A stretch of 38,155 bases of DNA from Verrucomicrobiota bacterium (GTDB lineage: Bacteria > Verrucomicrobiota > Verrucomicrobiia > Opitutales > Opitutaceae), in assembly GCA_016235555.1 (NCBI GenBank), contig JACRKC010000091.1:1-38155 (forward strand), written 5' to 3'. The notes beneath the pieces are model-generated. The model saw only the letters and a program-made list of their open reading frames with translations, had not been told where the DNA came from and searched no databases. Below are positions 8,849 through 19,041 of this stretch, one piece after another; within the stretch, counting starts at the first letter, position 1, and every line of letters starts with the position of its first letter. A program made the translations under genes and the position numbers.

Positions 8849-9991
8849 ATGCGCTCACTCCGTCATCTCCCCCGCGCCGCGGCGATCTTCGCCGCCTTCC
8901 ACGCCGCCGCACTGCCCGCGCTGCGCGCCCAGCCCACGCTCAAAGACACCTACCGCGGCATGTTTCACCTCGGCGCCGCGATCCGCCCCGATCAGGTCAA
9001 TGGCCGCACTCCGCAGGCAGCGGAGCTCATCCTCCGCGAATTCGACAGCATCTCGCCGGAAAACGTGCTGAAGGTCGGCCCCATCCACCCGCGCCCGGGC
9101 AACGACGACAGCAGCTACGATTTCGCCCCCGCCGACCAATTCGTGGACTTCGGCGTGAAGCACAAACTCTTCACCATCGGCCACACGCTCTGCTGGCACA
9201 GCCAGTTGCCCGCGTGGCTCGACCAGCAGCAAAAGTCCGCCGAACCGACCATCACCAAGGCGGAACTCACGCAGTTCCTGCGCGACCACATCATGAAGGT
9301 CGTCGGCCGCTACAAGGGCCGCGTCCACGGCTGGGATGTCGTCAACGAGGCGCTCAACGACGGCGCCGGTGGTTATCGCCAGACGATCTTCCATCGCGTC
9401 ATCGGCCAGGACTACCTCGTCATGGCGTTCAAGTGGGCGCACGAAGCCGACCCCGCGGCCGAACTCTACTACAACGACTACAACCTCGACGCCAACGACG
9501 CCAAACGCACGAGCTGCCTCGAGCTCATCAAATACCTCCGGGCCAACGGCGCGCCCATCACCGGTGTCGGGATGCAGGGCCACTACAATCTCAACACGCC
9601 CTCCGCCGCCAAGGTGGACGAGACCATCAAGCTCTTCGCCGATCTCGGTCTGAAGGTGATGATCACCGAACTCGACGTGCGCGCGGTCGGAGCCGCTCCC
9701 GTCACGGGCGCCGTCGGTGCCGGCGGTGGTGGCGGTCGTGGTCGCGGGGCCCCGCCGTCCCTCACCGCCGAGCAGCAGCAGGCGCTCGCCCAGCGCTACG
9801 CCGACCTCTTCGCCGTCTTCGTAAAACACCGCGCCGCGATCACGCGCGTGACCTTCTGGGGCCTGCGCGACACCGACTCCTGGCGCCGCGCCTCGAGCCC
9901 GCTCATCTTCGACGACCACTACCAACCGAAGCCCGCCTACCACGCGGTGCTCAACGCCGCGAAATCCGCCGGCCCCGCCAAGGCAAAGTGA
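8849..9991 (+). CDS. Secreted GH10 endo-1,4-beta-xylanase
   Basis: A 380-residue protein with a signal peptide (residues 1-27, ending ALRAQ). The GH10 hallmarks are present: GAAIRPDQV near the N-terminus, WHSQLPAW, the acid/base Glu167 in WDVVNEAL, the nucleophile Glu274 in MITELDV, and VTFWGLRDTDSW at the C-terminal end of the barrel. It hydrolyses beta-1,4-xylan with retention and acts outside the cytoplasm. A Gly/Arg-rich loop (about 281-303, GAVGAGGGGGRGRGAPP) follows the nucleophile strand and is not part of the core fold. The ATG at 8849 immediately precedes the signal peptide; the longer frame from 8660 is not plausible. Confidence 0.95.
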   Translation: MRSLRHLPRAAAIFAAFHAAALPALRAQPTLKDTYRGMFHLGAAIRPDQVNGRTPQAAELILREFDSISPENVLKVGPIHPRPGNDDSSYDFAPADQFVDFGVKHKLFTIGHTLCWHSQLPAWLDQQQKSAEPTITKAELTQFLRDHIMKVVGRYKGRVHGWDVVNEALNDGAGGYRQTIFHRVIGQDYLVMAFKWAHEADPAAELYYNDYNLDANDAKRTSCLELIKYLRANGAPITGVGMQGHYNLNTPSAAKVDETIKLFADLGLKVMITELDVRAVGAAPVTGAVGAGGGGGRGRGAPPSLTAEQQQALAQRYADLFAVFVKHRAAITRVTFWGLRDTDSWRRASSPLIFDDHYQPKPAYHAVLNAAKSAGPAKAK

Positions 9992-10095
9992 TACCAGCCC
10001 GGCCACCGGCCGGGCCTACCGTCCAAAAGCAAGGTGACGTTGGTATGAGACCGCCTCCTGCCCCGGCAACGCTCCAATCGCCGGACCTGTAGGGC

Positions 10096-10211
10096 GGGGC
10101 GCATCTCAGTTTCCTGCAGTCCGGAGAGAGCGAAGGAGCGGCGGTTTTCAACCGCCGAGCTTGGGCGCTTGGAAAAGCGCCCCTCCGCAGTGCAAGAAAG
10201 TGAAACGCGCC
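10096..10211 (-). repeat. Family B palindromic repeat, copy B1
   Basis: About 116 bp. Outer ends ggggcgcatctcagtttcct and gcaagaaagtgaaacgcgcc are mutually inverted. Two inner hairpins are ggcggttttcaaccgcc and gggcgcttggaaaagcgccc. It is nearly the reverse complement of the copy at 22836-22952, and a third copy is at 16592-16707. Confidence 0.88.
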
Positions 10212-10216
10212 CTGTA

Positions 10217-10240
10217 GGGCGGGGTCGCCGAACCCCGCCG
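10217..10240. repeat. Short perfect palindrome shared with the WD40 kinase gene
   Basis: Arms ggcggggt/accccgcc with a 6-nt loop. The 24-nt element is identical to 38131-38154, where it lies in frame inside the kinase coding region. Confidence 0.85.
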
Positions 10241-10294
10241 CGTCATCCGCAGCGCCCGACCGCCGGCCCACCCCGCCACGCTTTCCGCGCCTCC

Positions 10295-10435
10295 GGGTGT
10301 GACTCAAACTGAGGTCAGTGATTTGTAGCGGCGGTCTATGACCGCCGAACGAATCCCCTTCGCGCAACGCCGGCGGTCATAGACCGCGCTACCACCGAGG
10401 CCTTCGAGAACTGGCCTCAGTTGGAGTTACGCCCC
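10295..10435. repeat. Family A palindromic repeat, copy A2
   Basis: Outer arms gtgactcaaactgaggtcag and ctggcctcagttggagttac enclose a core hairpin of gtagcggcggtctatgaccg mirrored by ggcggtcatagaccgc. Same family as the elements at 73-184, 18716-18853 and 22965-23103. Confidence 0.9.
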
Positions 10436-10445
10436 GCGCCTCCGC

Positions 10446-11336
10446 TCACTTCTTCGGCGCCGCTTTCTTTTTCGGCGCCACCGGCGAAGGCGTCACCTCG
10501 ATCACCGGCACCTGGTTGTTCTCCATGTATTCCACCACCGTCGGGTCGCCGATCTTCACCTCGGGCTTGAATTTGTCCGTGGCCTTGATCGAAACCGGCT
10601 TCGCGGTTTCGCGGCCGATGTTTGGTCCGGCGAGCGCCAGCATTGCCGGCAGCGTCTGATCCATCGCGAGCCCCAGCGACGGACAGCTGATCTTCGTCGT
10701 CCACAGTTGCACCTTCTGGTTGCGCGCCGCCGCGGCATAGTCGTAGGCCGTGATCGCGATCACGTAGAGATCCTCGCTGGCCAGCTGGTAGATCAACTCG
10801 CTGTCGACATCGCGAAACAGCGTGCCGGGCATCAGCAGGTCGTTGTTGAAGCCGCCCGGTTCCTTCGCCACCAGCCCGAGCTTGTAGGCGCCCATGAAGC
10901 GCAACAACTGGCTGCGGTTGATCTGCCGCCCTTCGAGGTCGTCCGGATTGCCGGTCGGCATGCGCTCCACATACATCGTGCCCCACGTCCAGATCAGAAT
11001 CAGCGACGGAGGATGCGCGGGAGTGCCGGGCAGATAACCCTGCCTGGCCAGCACCTTGGCGATCACTTTCATGACCTCGTCCTTCGGCGGGATCTTGTCG
11101 CCGGCGATCAACCCACCGAAGTCGCGATAGCCCGCGCTCACCGCCTGGTAGTAGGCCGGATTCGCCGGCGTCACCGGCCGCCGCAGCGCCCCGACCGGCG
11201 TGGCGTCGGTCACCACGATCACCTCCACGTCGTGTTTCGGAAAAAGCCAGTCGAGCACCCCGGCACGGGCCGACGGCACCATGGCCAGCAAGCCGGCCAG
11301 GCCAGTCATCACACGGAGCGGGATTCGCACGTTCAT
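10446..11336 (-). CDS. Unrecognised exported protein
   Basis: A 296-residue protein with a signal peptide (residues 1-25; RIPLRVMTGLAGLLAMVPS then SARAG). The mature part begins VLDWLFPKHDVEVIVVTDA. It has no motif I can assign. A conserved-looking core includes KVLARQGYLP and LILIWTWGTMYVERMP, and the C-terminus is Lys/Pro/Ala-rich (APKKKAAPKK). It is probably periplasmic or envelope-associated. The ATG at 11336 is the start that gives a proper signal peptide; the longer upstream reading frame runs antisense through the ChaN-like gene and is rejected. A family A repeat lies directly downstream. Confidence 0.78.
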   Translation of the reverse strand: MNVRIPLRVMTGLAGLLAMVPSARAGVLDWLFPKHDVEVIVVTDATPVGALRRPVTPANPAYYQAVSAGYRDFGGLIAGDKIPPKDEVMKVIAKVLARQGYLPGTPAHPPSLILIWTWGTMYVERMPTGNPDDLEGRQINRSQLLRFMGAYKLGLVAKEPGGFNNDLLMPGTLFRDVDSELIYQLASEDLYVIAITAYDYAAAARNQKVQLWTTKISCPSLGLAMDQTLPAMLALAGPNIGRETAKPVSIKATDKFKPEVKIGDPTVVEYMENNQVPVIEVTPSPVAPKKKAAPKK

Positions 11337-11354
11337 CGCTTTACCGGCAAGACG

Positions 11355-11373
11355 ACTGCCGGAGTCCGGCAGT
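11355..11373. repeat. Short perfect hairpin in divergent promoter region
   Basis: actgccggagtccggcagt is a perfect hairpin in the 150-bp gap between two divergent genes. It could be an operator or simply another small palindromic repeat; nothing distinguishes these. Confidence 0.5.
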
Positions 11374-11486
11374 GACGTCCAGCCCGGCCGTCGCGGAATC
11401 CATTTTCCCGAAGAAACGCCTTCTGGTTCACCGCCGTTCCACCTACCTTCGTCCCGGCCGCTCACCTGCCTCCGTCCTCGACGCTC

Positions 11487-12479
11487 ATGAGATTTTTCGC
11501 TCCCGCCTCCTGCCTCGCGTTCGCCCTGCTCGCCGGCTGCACCACCGCCCCCGACTCTCCCCACGGCCGCCGGCCCGCACCGCCACCGGAATTCTGGCTC
11601 GATCTCGTGCGCGGCGACGAGGCGACCGACCGCGATGTGCTCGACGATCTCGCCCAAGCCGGCGCCATCTACGTCGGCGAGTCCCACACCATCAAACGCC
11701 ACCACGAAGTGCAGTTCCGCCTGCTGCAGGAACTCTATCAACGCCAGGTGCCGCTGGTCCTCTGCTTCGAGCAGCTCGAGGCCCGCGACCAACCGGCGAT
11801 CGACCGCTACAATCGCCGCGAACTCGATTTCGCCGGCCTCGCCACCGCCATCGACTGGCCGAAGAAATGGCGCAATTACACCGACTATCGCGAACTCTGC
11901 GAATTCGCCCGCGCCCACCGCATCCCTGTGCGCGCGCTCAACGCCCCCGCCGACACGATCCGCGCCGTCAGCCGCGGCGGCGGCGTGGCCAAGCTCGCGC
12001 CCGAGCTTCGCCCTCACCTCCCCGCCGAGATCTTTCTCGACGATCCCATCTACGAACGCGTGACCAATGCCGAGCTCGCCCGCCACATGGCGATGGACCC
12101 GGCGAAGCTCCGGCCCGTCTTCGAAGCCCAGGCCTCCCGCGATGAAACGATGGCCGCCAACATCGTCGCCGCCCGCCGCGTCGACACGGCGCCCGGGAAA
12201 ACCCGCACGGCCTTCGTCGTCCTCGGCGCCGGCCACATGCGCTTCGGCCTGGGCACCCCCGATCGCGTGCGCCGCCGCGATCCCGGCATTGTCGAGCGTC
12301 TCGTCCTCGTGACGGAGAGCGGCCAGCTGGTCATGACCGAACAACAAAAGGCGCAGACCCGCGATGTGGACATCACGCACGCCGACCTGCGCACGGTCGG
12401 CCGTCCCCCGGCGGACTACGTGCGCGTGCTCCCGCGGGCGGTCGCGTTGCCCGCCGGGCATCCCCCCATCGCGAAGTAG
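11487..12479 (+). CDS. ChaN-like (Tiki superfamily) lipoprotein
   Basis: A 330-residue lipoprotein: the signal ends in the lipobox LAGC with Cys18. The body matches the Cofac_haem_bdg/ChaN family, with YVGESHTIKRHHEVQFRLLQEL near the N-terminus, VPLVLCFEQLE, and VVLGAGHMRFGLGTPDRV near the C-terminus. The conserved Glu and His residues in GESH and GAGHMRFG belong to the family's haem/metal or protease-like site. Homologues are linked to haem uptake, but the biochemical role is unsettled and no haem-transport gene adjoins it here. Two small hairpins follow its stop codon. Confidence 0.85.
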   Translation: MRFFAPASCLAFALLAGCTTAPDSPHGRRPAPPPEFWLDLVRGDEATDRDVLDDLAQAGAIYVGESHTIKRHHEVQFRLLQELYQRQVPLVLCFEQLEARDQPAIDRYNRRELDFAGLATAIDWPKKWRNYTDYRELCEFARAHRIPVRALNAPADTIRAVSRGGGVAKLAPELRPHLPAEIFLDDPIYERVTNAELARHMAMDPAKLRPVFEAQASRDETMAANIVAARRVDTAPGKTRTAFVVLGAGHMRFGLGTPDRVRRRDPGIVERLVLVTESGQLVMTEQQKAQTRDVDITHADLRTVGRPPADYVRVLPRAVALPAGHPPIAK

Positions 12480-12522
12480 GTCCGGTCTGCGACCGGACCC
12501 GGGGCCAGTCACAGACTGGCCC
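12480..12522 (+). terminator. Tandem hairpins after the ChaN-like gene
   Basis: gtccggtctgcgaccggac (12480-12498) and gggccagtcacagactggcc (12502-12521 plus one base) are two strong adjacent hairpins directly after the stop. No T-tract follows, so they may be repeats that act as transcript-end stabilisers rather than classical terminators. Confidence 0.45.
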
Positions 12523-12587
12523 AACCCCACGGCTTTCCGGTTTGGTTTCGCAACGGCAGGTCAGCGCGCTGGCGAGCGCGGTTTGGC

Positions 12588-12783
12588 GGGGCGTGACTCA
12601 AGCTGATGTCAGGAAACGGCGAAAAAGCCTGTCCAAGGCGCGCGCTCACCCGCGTCGCCTCGGCGTAGCAGGCCGGGCTTTACGCCCGCCGGTTCCGGAC
12701 TTTCGCCCGATCCGTCGGCGGGCAGGGACGCCCGCCGCTGCAACCGAGGCATCCAAGCACTGACAGCAGTTTGAGTTGCGCCC
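12588..12783. repeat. Family A outer arms around a different core, copy A3
   Basis: The left arm ggggcgtgactcaagctgat and right arm ctgacagcagtttgagttgc are recognisably family A, but the gcggcggtctatgaccgccg core is missing. In its place are gtagcaggccgggctttacg and cggcgggcagggacgcccgc hairpins. This fills most of the 367-bp gap before the Uma2 gene. Confidence 0.7.
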
Positions 12784-12846
12784 GGTTTGGCGCGCGCCAG
12801 AGCGCCGGGCTTGTATTCGCCTTCGCTCAGGCTACGCTGCCCCGCC

Positions 12847-13404
12847 ATGGAAGCCGCCCGCGTCCTGCCGATGTCGTCCGCCGACTACCTCGTCTTCGAG
12901 GAGAAAAGCGACGTGCGCCATGAATTCGTCGGCGGTGAGATTCACGCGATGGCCGACGAGAGCCTGGCGCACAACACGATTGCCGGGAATATCTTTGCGT
13001 CCCTCCGCGGCAAACTCCGCGGCGGTCCGTGCCGCGTGCTGGTGGAAAACGTGAAGGTCCAGCTCTCCCTCGCCCAGGAGGACATCTTCTATTATCCCGA
13101 CGTGCTGGTGACGTGCCATCCGACGGAACTGGCGGCGCGCGTCGTGCTTCATCCGACCCTCATCGTCGAAGTCCTGTCTCCTTCGACGGAGAATATCGAC
13201 CGGCGGGAAAAGAAGCTGAGCTACCTCCAATCGCCCACGCTTGAGGAATACATCCTCGTCACGCAGGACCGCCGCGAAGTGATCATTTTCCGCCGCGCCA
13301 CCGGCTGGGAGGGCGAAACCTACACCGCCGCGGAAGCCGTGATCGAACTCCGGTCCGTGAAGCAGGCGTTGAGTCTGGCCGAGATTTACGAAGACGTGTT
13401 CTGA
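12847..13404 (+). CDS. Uma2-family (DUF820) PD-(D/E)XK nuclease-like protein
   Basis: A 185-residue protein with the Uma2 layout: SADYLVFEEKSDVRHEFVGGEIHAMA at the N-terminus, then YYPDVLV (D85), LIVEVLSPSTE (E108) and a Lys in the EKKLSYL segment, together the PD-(D/E)XK core. The family is common in cyanobacteria and Verrucomicrobia and is predicted to be a restriction-like endonuclease; a cellular role is not established. The ATG at 12847 fits the family start, since the 20 upstream in-frame residues come from repeat sequence. It stands alone between two repeat-rich gaps. Confidence 0.9.
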   Translation: MEAARVLPMSSADYLVFEEKSDVRHEFVGGEIHAMADESLAHNTIAGNIFASLRGKLRGGPCRVLVENVKVQLSLAQEDIFYYPDVLVTCHPTELAARVVLHPTLIVEVLSPSTENIDRREKKLSYLQSPTLEEYILVTQDRREVIIFRRATGWEGETYTAAEAVIELRSVKQALSLAEIYEDVF

Positions 13405-13462
13405 GGCGGCGAAGCCGGAGCCGATCCGGCGCCTTAGCCAACCGCGGAAGTGTGCAGTTGGC

Positions 13463-13533
13463 CGTAGCAGCCGACGTGAGGAGGCTGGAGCAAGGTGATC
13501 CGCAACGACCAGCCTCGTTACCTCGGCTGCTAC
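13463..13533. repeat. Family C palindromic repeat, copy C1
   Basis: Begins gtagcagccgacgtgaggag and ends ttacctcggctgctac, with ggctgg/ccagcc in the arms. It closely matches 21462-21531 and the in-frame copy in recD2 at 4214-4276. Confidence 0.9.
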
Positions 13534-13569
13534 CCCTGTTCGCATGTTTCGACGCCACCACTCGCTGAC

Positions 13570-13700
13570 CAGACTGTGTGAGAACGCGACGGTGGTAGCG
13601 GAAAGCGTGAGCTTTTCGCCCGAACGCGGGCCAAATCCCTCACGGTCTCCGCTACACTTCGCGCGGTTGAACGAATGCCGGCGAGTTTTCACACAGTCTG
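13570..13700. repeat. MITE-like element with 16-bp terminal inverted repeats
   Basis: cagactgtgtgagaac (13570-13585) is mirrored by gttttcacacagtctg (13685-13700) with one mismatch. Inside, gtagcgg...ccgctac and a gcggaaagc/gcttttcgc hairpin are nested. No coding capacity. Confidence 0.75.
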
Positions 13701-13765
13701 TGACGCTCGCGGCTACACCCGCGACCGAACCTGGCTACGTCGCACAGGATCCATCGCCCAACAAA

Positions 13766-13793
13766 AGGCGCGGAACCTTTCGGTTCCGCGCTT
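13766..13793 (-). terminator. Intrinsic terminator of TonB receptor 1 gene
   Basis: A perfect 10-bp GC-rich stem (gcgcggaacc/ggttccgcgc, loop tttc), extended by two pairs, lies 28 bp past the stop on the minus strand. It is followed on that strand by cttttgttg, a U-rich tract. This is the clearest rho-independent terminator in the window. Confidence 0.85.
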
Positions 13794-13821
13794 CGCATCG
13801 AAAGCGATCTTTGGCCTGCGC

Positions 13822-16527
13822 TCAGAATCTCAAGCTGACCTTCGAGTAGTAGAAGGCGCCGTTGAAGCCGAAGGGCGAGATGCCGCTGTAGGGGAAGATG
13901 CCGACGTTGTCGTTGCCCCCGAACGCGGTCGTCGAGGCGACGTTCTTTGTCGGGTAGGTGTTGAAGAGATTGTTTGCGCCCACCGAGACGCTGATGCCCT
14001 TCGTGACCTTGTAGGTTACATCCAGATCGGTGACCCACTTGGCGTCAAAGGTCTGGAGCACCTGCTGGTTGGCGGTCGCAACCGGCAAGCCGGCTGCATT
14101 GATGCTGGGCACCGCCGGCTCGAAGGCGACCTTGAAGCCGGGCGTGACGGCGTTGATCTGCGCCTGCGACCAGCCGCTGTTGGTCGTGGCCGCACCGGTC
14201 ACCTCACCGTAGCGCACGAAGCGCAGGTTGGTCGCGAGTTTCTTCGTCGGTTCCCAGTTGATCGCAAAGTTGATCGCATCCCGCGGCTGGCCTTTTTCCA
14301 TGCGCACTTTCTCGGTCACGTCGAAGAGCGGGACGAGCGTCAGGGCCTTGAGCGCGGCGGGCGTGTCGGCGGCGCGCGTGACTTTCGTGACGTTGCGGTT
14401 GGCCCCGAGGTTGAGGGTCACCTTGCCGAGGCTGTCCGTCTTGATCGCGTAGTGCAGATCGAGGTCGACGCCCTGCGTGCGGGTGTCGACCGCGTTGGTG
14501 AAGAACCGGCCGCCGACCGCCTGCGGCTGGCCGTTGCGCGCGAGGAAGTCCTTGATGAGCGTCGTGCCGCTGTCGATGAACGTCGAGGACAGGACGATGC
14601 GGTCCTTGATCTCAACCTGGTAGAAATCGAGCGCGGCGGAGAAACCCTTCGCGGCGTAGGTCGTGCCGATCGAGTAGTTGGTCGAGGTCTCGGGCTTGAG
14701 CCTGGTGGCGCCCATGAGCTTCGCGACCGGATCGGTGACGGGGAACGTCTTGTTGTCGAACGGCACGCCGCCGATGAAGTTGGTCGCCGTCGACGAGAAC
14801 CATTGCTGCGCGAGGTGCGGCGAGCGGAAGCCCGTGCTCACGGAGCCGCGGAGCGCGGCCTCCTTGGAAAACGCGAGGCGGCCGGAGCCCTTGACCGTGG
14901 CCTTGCTGCCGAAGTCGGAGTAGTCCTCGAAGCGCGCGGCGAGCGACCCGGTGAAGTTTTCCGCGAGGTCGTTTTCGACATCGAGGTAGAGGGCGACGTT
15001 GTCGCGATTCTTGTCGGTGGCGTCGCTCGGCCGGAAGCCGGGGAACACCTGGGCGCCGGGCGCGCCGAGGTTGCCGGTGTTGGGACCGTCGAGGATGCGC
15101 ACGCCGCCGTCGCGATAGGAATCGGGCTCGCCGGCTTTGATCTGGTAGTTGTCCTTCCGGTATTCGGCGCCGAGGGCGACCTTGAGCGGCGCGCGCCAGC
15201 CGACGTTGAACGAGTTGGTGAGGTCGAGGTTGTTCACCCACTCGCCGAATTTCAGCAGGCCGGCGTAGAACCGGGTCGGGCTCGCGGCGCCGAGGGTGAC
15301 GTTGGCCGTGTCGGTGATGGTGAACTCAAACTCGTTGCCGCCCCACAGCGTGCTGGCGTCCCAGTTCCAGCCACCGGCCTTGCCCTTGAGGCCGGCGCCG
15401 ATCGACTTGTCGGTGATGTCGGAATTGATCTTCGGGAGGAAGCCGTTCGGGTAGATCGCGCGCACCGTGCGGTCGTCGGCGGCGCGGCGGAAGAAGCCGG
15501 CGGACTTGCCGTCGCGCTTGGTGTAGCCGCCGAACGCGTAGCCGACGATCCCGCCATCGAGCGGCAGCTCGGCGTTGACGAAGAGGCCGTTGTCCTGGGT
15601 CATCGAGTCGCCCTGCCAGTGGTTCTTGCGGGCGAAGCCGGCCTCGCGCGCATCAAGCGTGCCGTTGGAGGCGCTGGCGCCGATGCCGGAGCCGAGATTG
15701 CCCGACGCCGTGGTGAGCGCGCCGGTGGTGGCGTTGCGGCCGAAGTATTGCTGGCGCGTGTCGGGCTGCGAGCGGTTGGTGCCACCGCGATTGCGGGTGA
15801 ACACCGACGTGAAAATGAAGCCGTCCTTCGCCAGCGGCGCGCCGTAGTAGGCTGCGGCTTCGCGGACGATGCCATCCCCTTCCTTGGTGAAGCCGTAGGT
15901 GCCGCTGAAGCCGTAGCCCATCGTGCGGTCGAGCACGACATTGAGCACGCCGGCGATGGCGTCGGAGCCGTATTGCGCCGACGCGCCGTCGCGCAGCACC
16001 TCGACGCGGCCGATGGCCGAGCCGGGGATCGCATTGAGATCGATCGAGACGGAGCCGCGGCCGACGAAGCCGTTGACGTTGACGAGCGCGCTCGTGTGGC
16101 GGCGCTTGCCGTTGACGAGGAGCAGCGTCTGGTCCGGCGCGAGGCCGCGCAGCGTGGCGGGGCGGATGTGGTCCGTGCCGTCGCCGATGGTGGCCCGCGG
16201 GAAGTTGAACGACGGCACGAGCGACTGGAGCATCTGCGCCGGCTCGGTGTAGCCGCCGAGGTTGAGGTCGACGTTGGTCAGCACGTCGATCGGGACGATG
16301 GATTCGGTGACGGTGCGCGGGTTGAAGCGCGTGCCGGCGGTCACGACCGCCTCCATCTTGACGACTTCCTCGCTGTCCTTCTTGGCGGTCGAAGCGGAGG
16401 CCGATTGGGCAAACAGCGGCGCAAACGCCGCGCTGGTCAGGAACGAAAGCACCGCCACGGTCGCAGCCGGGCGTGCTCGGAATGCGCGCAGTGTGGGGCG
16501 CGCAACCCGCATGGTCAGGTGGTGCAT
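13822..16527 (-). CDS. TonB-dependent outer-membrane receptor 1
   Basis: A 901-residue TonB-dependent receptor. A signal peptide (about 1-41, ending LFAQS) precedes a TonB-box-like stretch (EEVVKMEAVVTAGTRF). The plug domain follows, with IRPATLRGLAPDQTLLLVNGKR and IGRVEVLRDGASAQYGSDAIAGVLNVVLD. The rest is a 22-strand-type barrel ending in the aromatic SLRF, as expected for BAM-dependent assembly. The plug is of the kind found in many receptors for sugars or other carbon compounds, but the substrate cannot be read from sequence. A second ATG at 16512 is an alternative start. It diverges from ggt across a 265-bp region holding a family B repeat. Confidence 0.93.
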   Translation of the reverse strand: MHHLTMRVARPTLRAFRARPAATVAVLSFLTSAAFAPLFAQSASASTAKKDSEEVVKMEAVVTAGTRFNPRTVTESIVPIDVLTNVDLNLGGYTEPAQMLQSLVPSFNFPRATIGDGTDHIRPATLRGLAPDQTLLLVNGKRRHTSALVNVNGFVGRGSVSIDLNAIPGSAIGRVEVLRDGASAQYGSDAIAGVLNVVLDRTMGYGFSGTYGFTKEGDGIVREAAAYYGAPLAKDGFIFTSVFTRNRGGTNRSQPDTRQQYFGRNATTGALTTASGNLGSGIGASASNGTLDAREAGFARKNHWQGDSMTQDNGLFVNAELPLDGGIVGYAFGGYTKRDGKSAGFFRRAADDRTVRAIYPNGFLPKINSDITDKSIGAGLKGKAGGWNWDASTLWGGNEFEFTITDTANVTLGAASPTRFYAGLLKFGEWVNNLDLTNSFNVGWRAPLKVALGAEYRKDNYQIKAGEPDSYRDGGVRILDGPNTGNLGAPGAQVFPGFRPSDATDKNRDNVALYLDVENDLAENFTGSLAARFEDYSDFGSKATVKGSGRLAFSKEAALRGSVSTGFRSPHLAQQWFSSTATNFIGGVPFDNKTFPVTDPVAKLMGATRLKPETSTNYSIGTTYAAKGFSAALDFYQVEIKDRIVLSSTFIDSGTTLIKDFLARNGQPQAVGGRFFTNAVDTRTQGVDLDLHYAIKTDSLGKVTLNLGANRNVTKVTRAADTPAALKALTLVPLFDVTEKVRMEKGQPRDAINFAINWEPTKKLATNLRFVRYGEVTGAATTNSGWSQAQINAVTPGFKVAFEPAVPSINAAGLPVATANQQVLQTFDAKWVTDLDVTYKVTKGISVSVGANNLFNTYPTKNVASTTAFGGNDNVGIFPYSGISPFGFNGAFYYSKVSLRF

Positions 16528-16591
16528 GGTGACCGCACCGTGCGGGGCTTTGCATTAAGATCAAGTGACAAAAAGCGCCTGGAAATCGACC

Positions 16592-16707
16592 GGGGCGCAT
16601 CTCACGTTCCTGCCACGCGGAGGGGCGCTTTACCAAGCGCCCAAGCCCGGCGGTTGAAAACCGCCGTTCCGTCGTTCTCGCCGGACGGCAAGAAACTGAG
16701 CTGCGCC
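16592..16707 (+). repeat. Family B palindromic repeat, copy B2
   Basis: Same layout and orientation as the copy at 22836-22952: outer ends ggggcgcatctcacgttcct and aagaaactgagctgcgcc, inner hairpins gggcgctttaccaagcgccc and ggcggttgaaaaccgcc. It sits in the 265-bp divergent region between TonB receptor 1 and ggt, so promoters must lie beside or within it. Confidence 0.88.
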
Positions 16708-16792
16708 GATCGACCGGCGGCTCCCGGTTCAGTCGCGGCGCCTATGCGCCGCGGGGTTTGCCTTCGACGATCAGTTCCCTCCATCGTGCCCC

Positions 16793-18610
<1,818 letters not shown>

Positions 18611-19041
18611 GCGAGTCGTGGCATGGGTCTCCCGACCCATGCGGTTTGAATTTACTCACGGGTCAGGAGACCCGTGCCACTCCGCGCCCGCCCACCCATC
18701 GCCTGCCAGCCAGGGGGCGTAACTCAAACCGAGGTCAGTTCCGAAGGCCTGGCTGTAGCGGCGGTCTATGACCGCCGACGAACCGCCAGCCGTGCTTCGC
18801 CGGCGGTCATGGATCGCCGCTACAAATCGCTGGCCTCAGTTTGAGTCACACCCAGCCGGGCGCCTGAGCGTTTCGTGCAATTTTCGGAGCGTCCCGCCGC
18901 CTTTACGCTAGAGGGCTGGCGCGATTCCAGTGCCACTGCCTGCGATGAGCGATTTCGCTCACCACACCCGTTCACACCAACCGTGTGCGCGACACCGGAG
19001 CGAGCCGAATCCCTGCACGTTCCAACCCTGCCACCTCACCC
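18611..19041. other. Intergenic gap upstream of TonB receptor 2
   Basis: A 431-bp gap without a gene. A palindrome at 18618-18680 (gcatgggtctcccgacccatgc followed by cacgggtcaggagacccgtg, with mutually inverted ends) directly follows ggt. A family A copy is at 18716-18853. The remaining 190 bp before the receptor shows no clear Shine-Dalgarno sequence or operator. Confidence 0.75.
18716..18853 (-). repeat. Family A palindromic repeat, copy A4
   Basis: Left end gcgtaactcaaaccgaggtc and right end ctggcctcagtttgagtcac enclose the gcggcggtctatgaccgccg core and its mirror. The whole element is about 90% identical to the reverse complement of the copy at 22965-23103. Confidence 0.92.

Larger units (their letters stand above)
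9992..10445. other. Intergenic repeat cluster between GH10 gene and a minus-strand gene
   Basis: A 454-bp stretch without a gene. It holds a hairpin around cccggccaccggccggg just after the GH10 stop, a family B repeat (10096-10211), a short palindrome identical to one inside the WD40 kinase gene (10217-10240) and a family A repeat (10295-10435). Any transcription terminator for the converging genes would have to be one of these hairpins. Confidence 0.8.
13405..13821. other. Intergenic repeat cluster between Uma2 and TonB receptor 1
   Basis: A 417-bp gap with no gene. It contains a family C repeat (13463-13533), an inverted-repeat element (13570-13700) and the terminator of the converging TonB receptor gene (13766-13793). 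Confidence 0.8.

Noticed and set aside
18854-19041. Cobalamin or other riboswitch upstream of TonB receptor 2
   Set aside because: No B12-box-like or other conserved riboswitch motif could be recognised in the leader.
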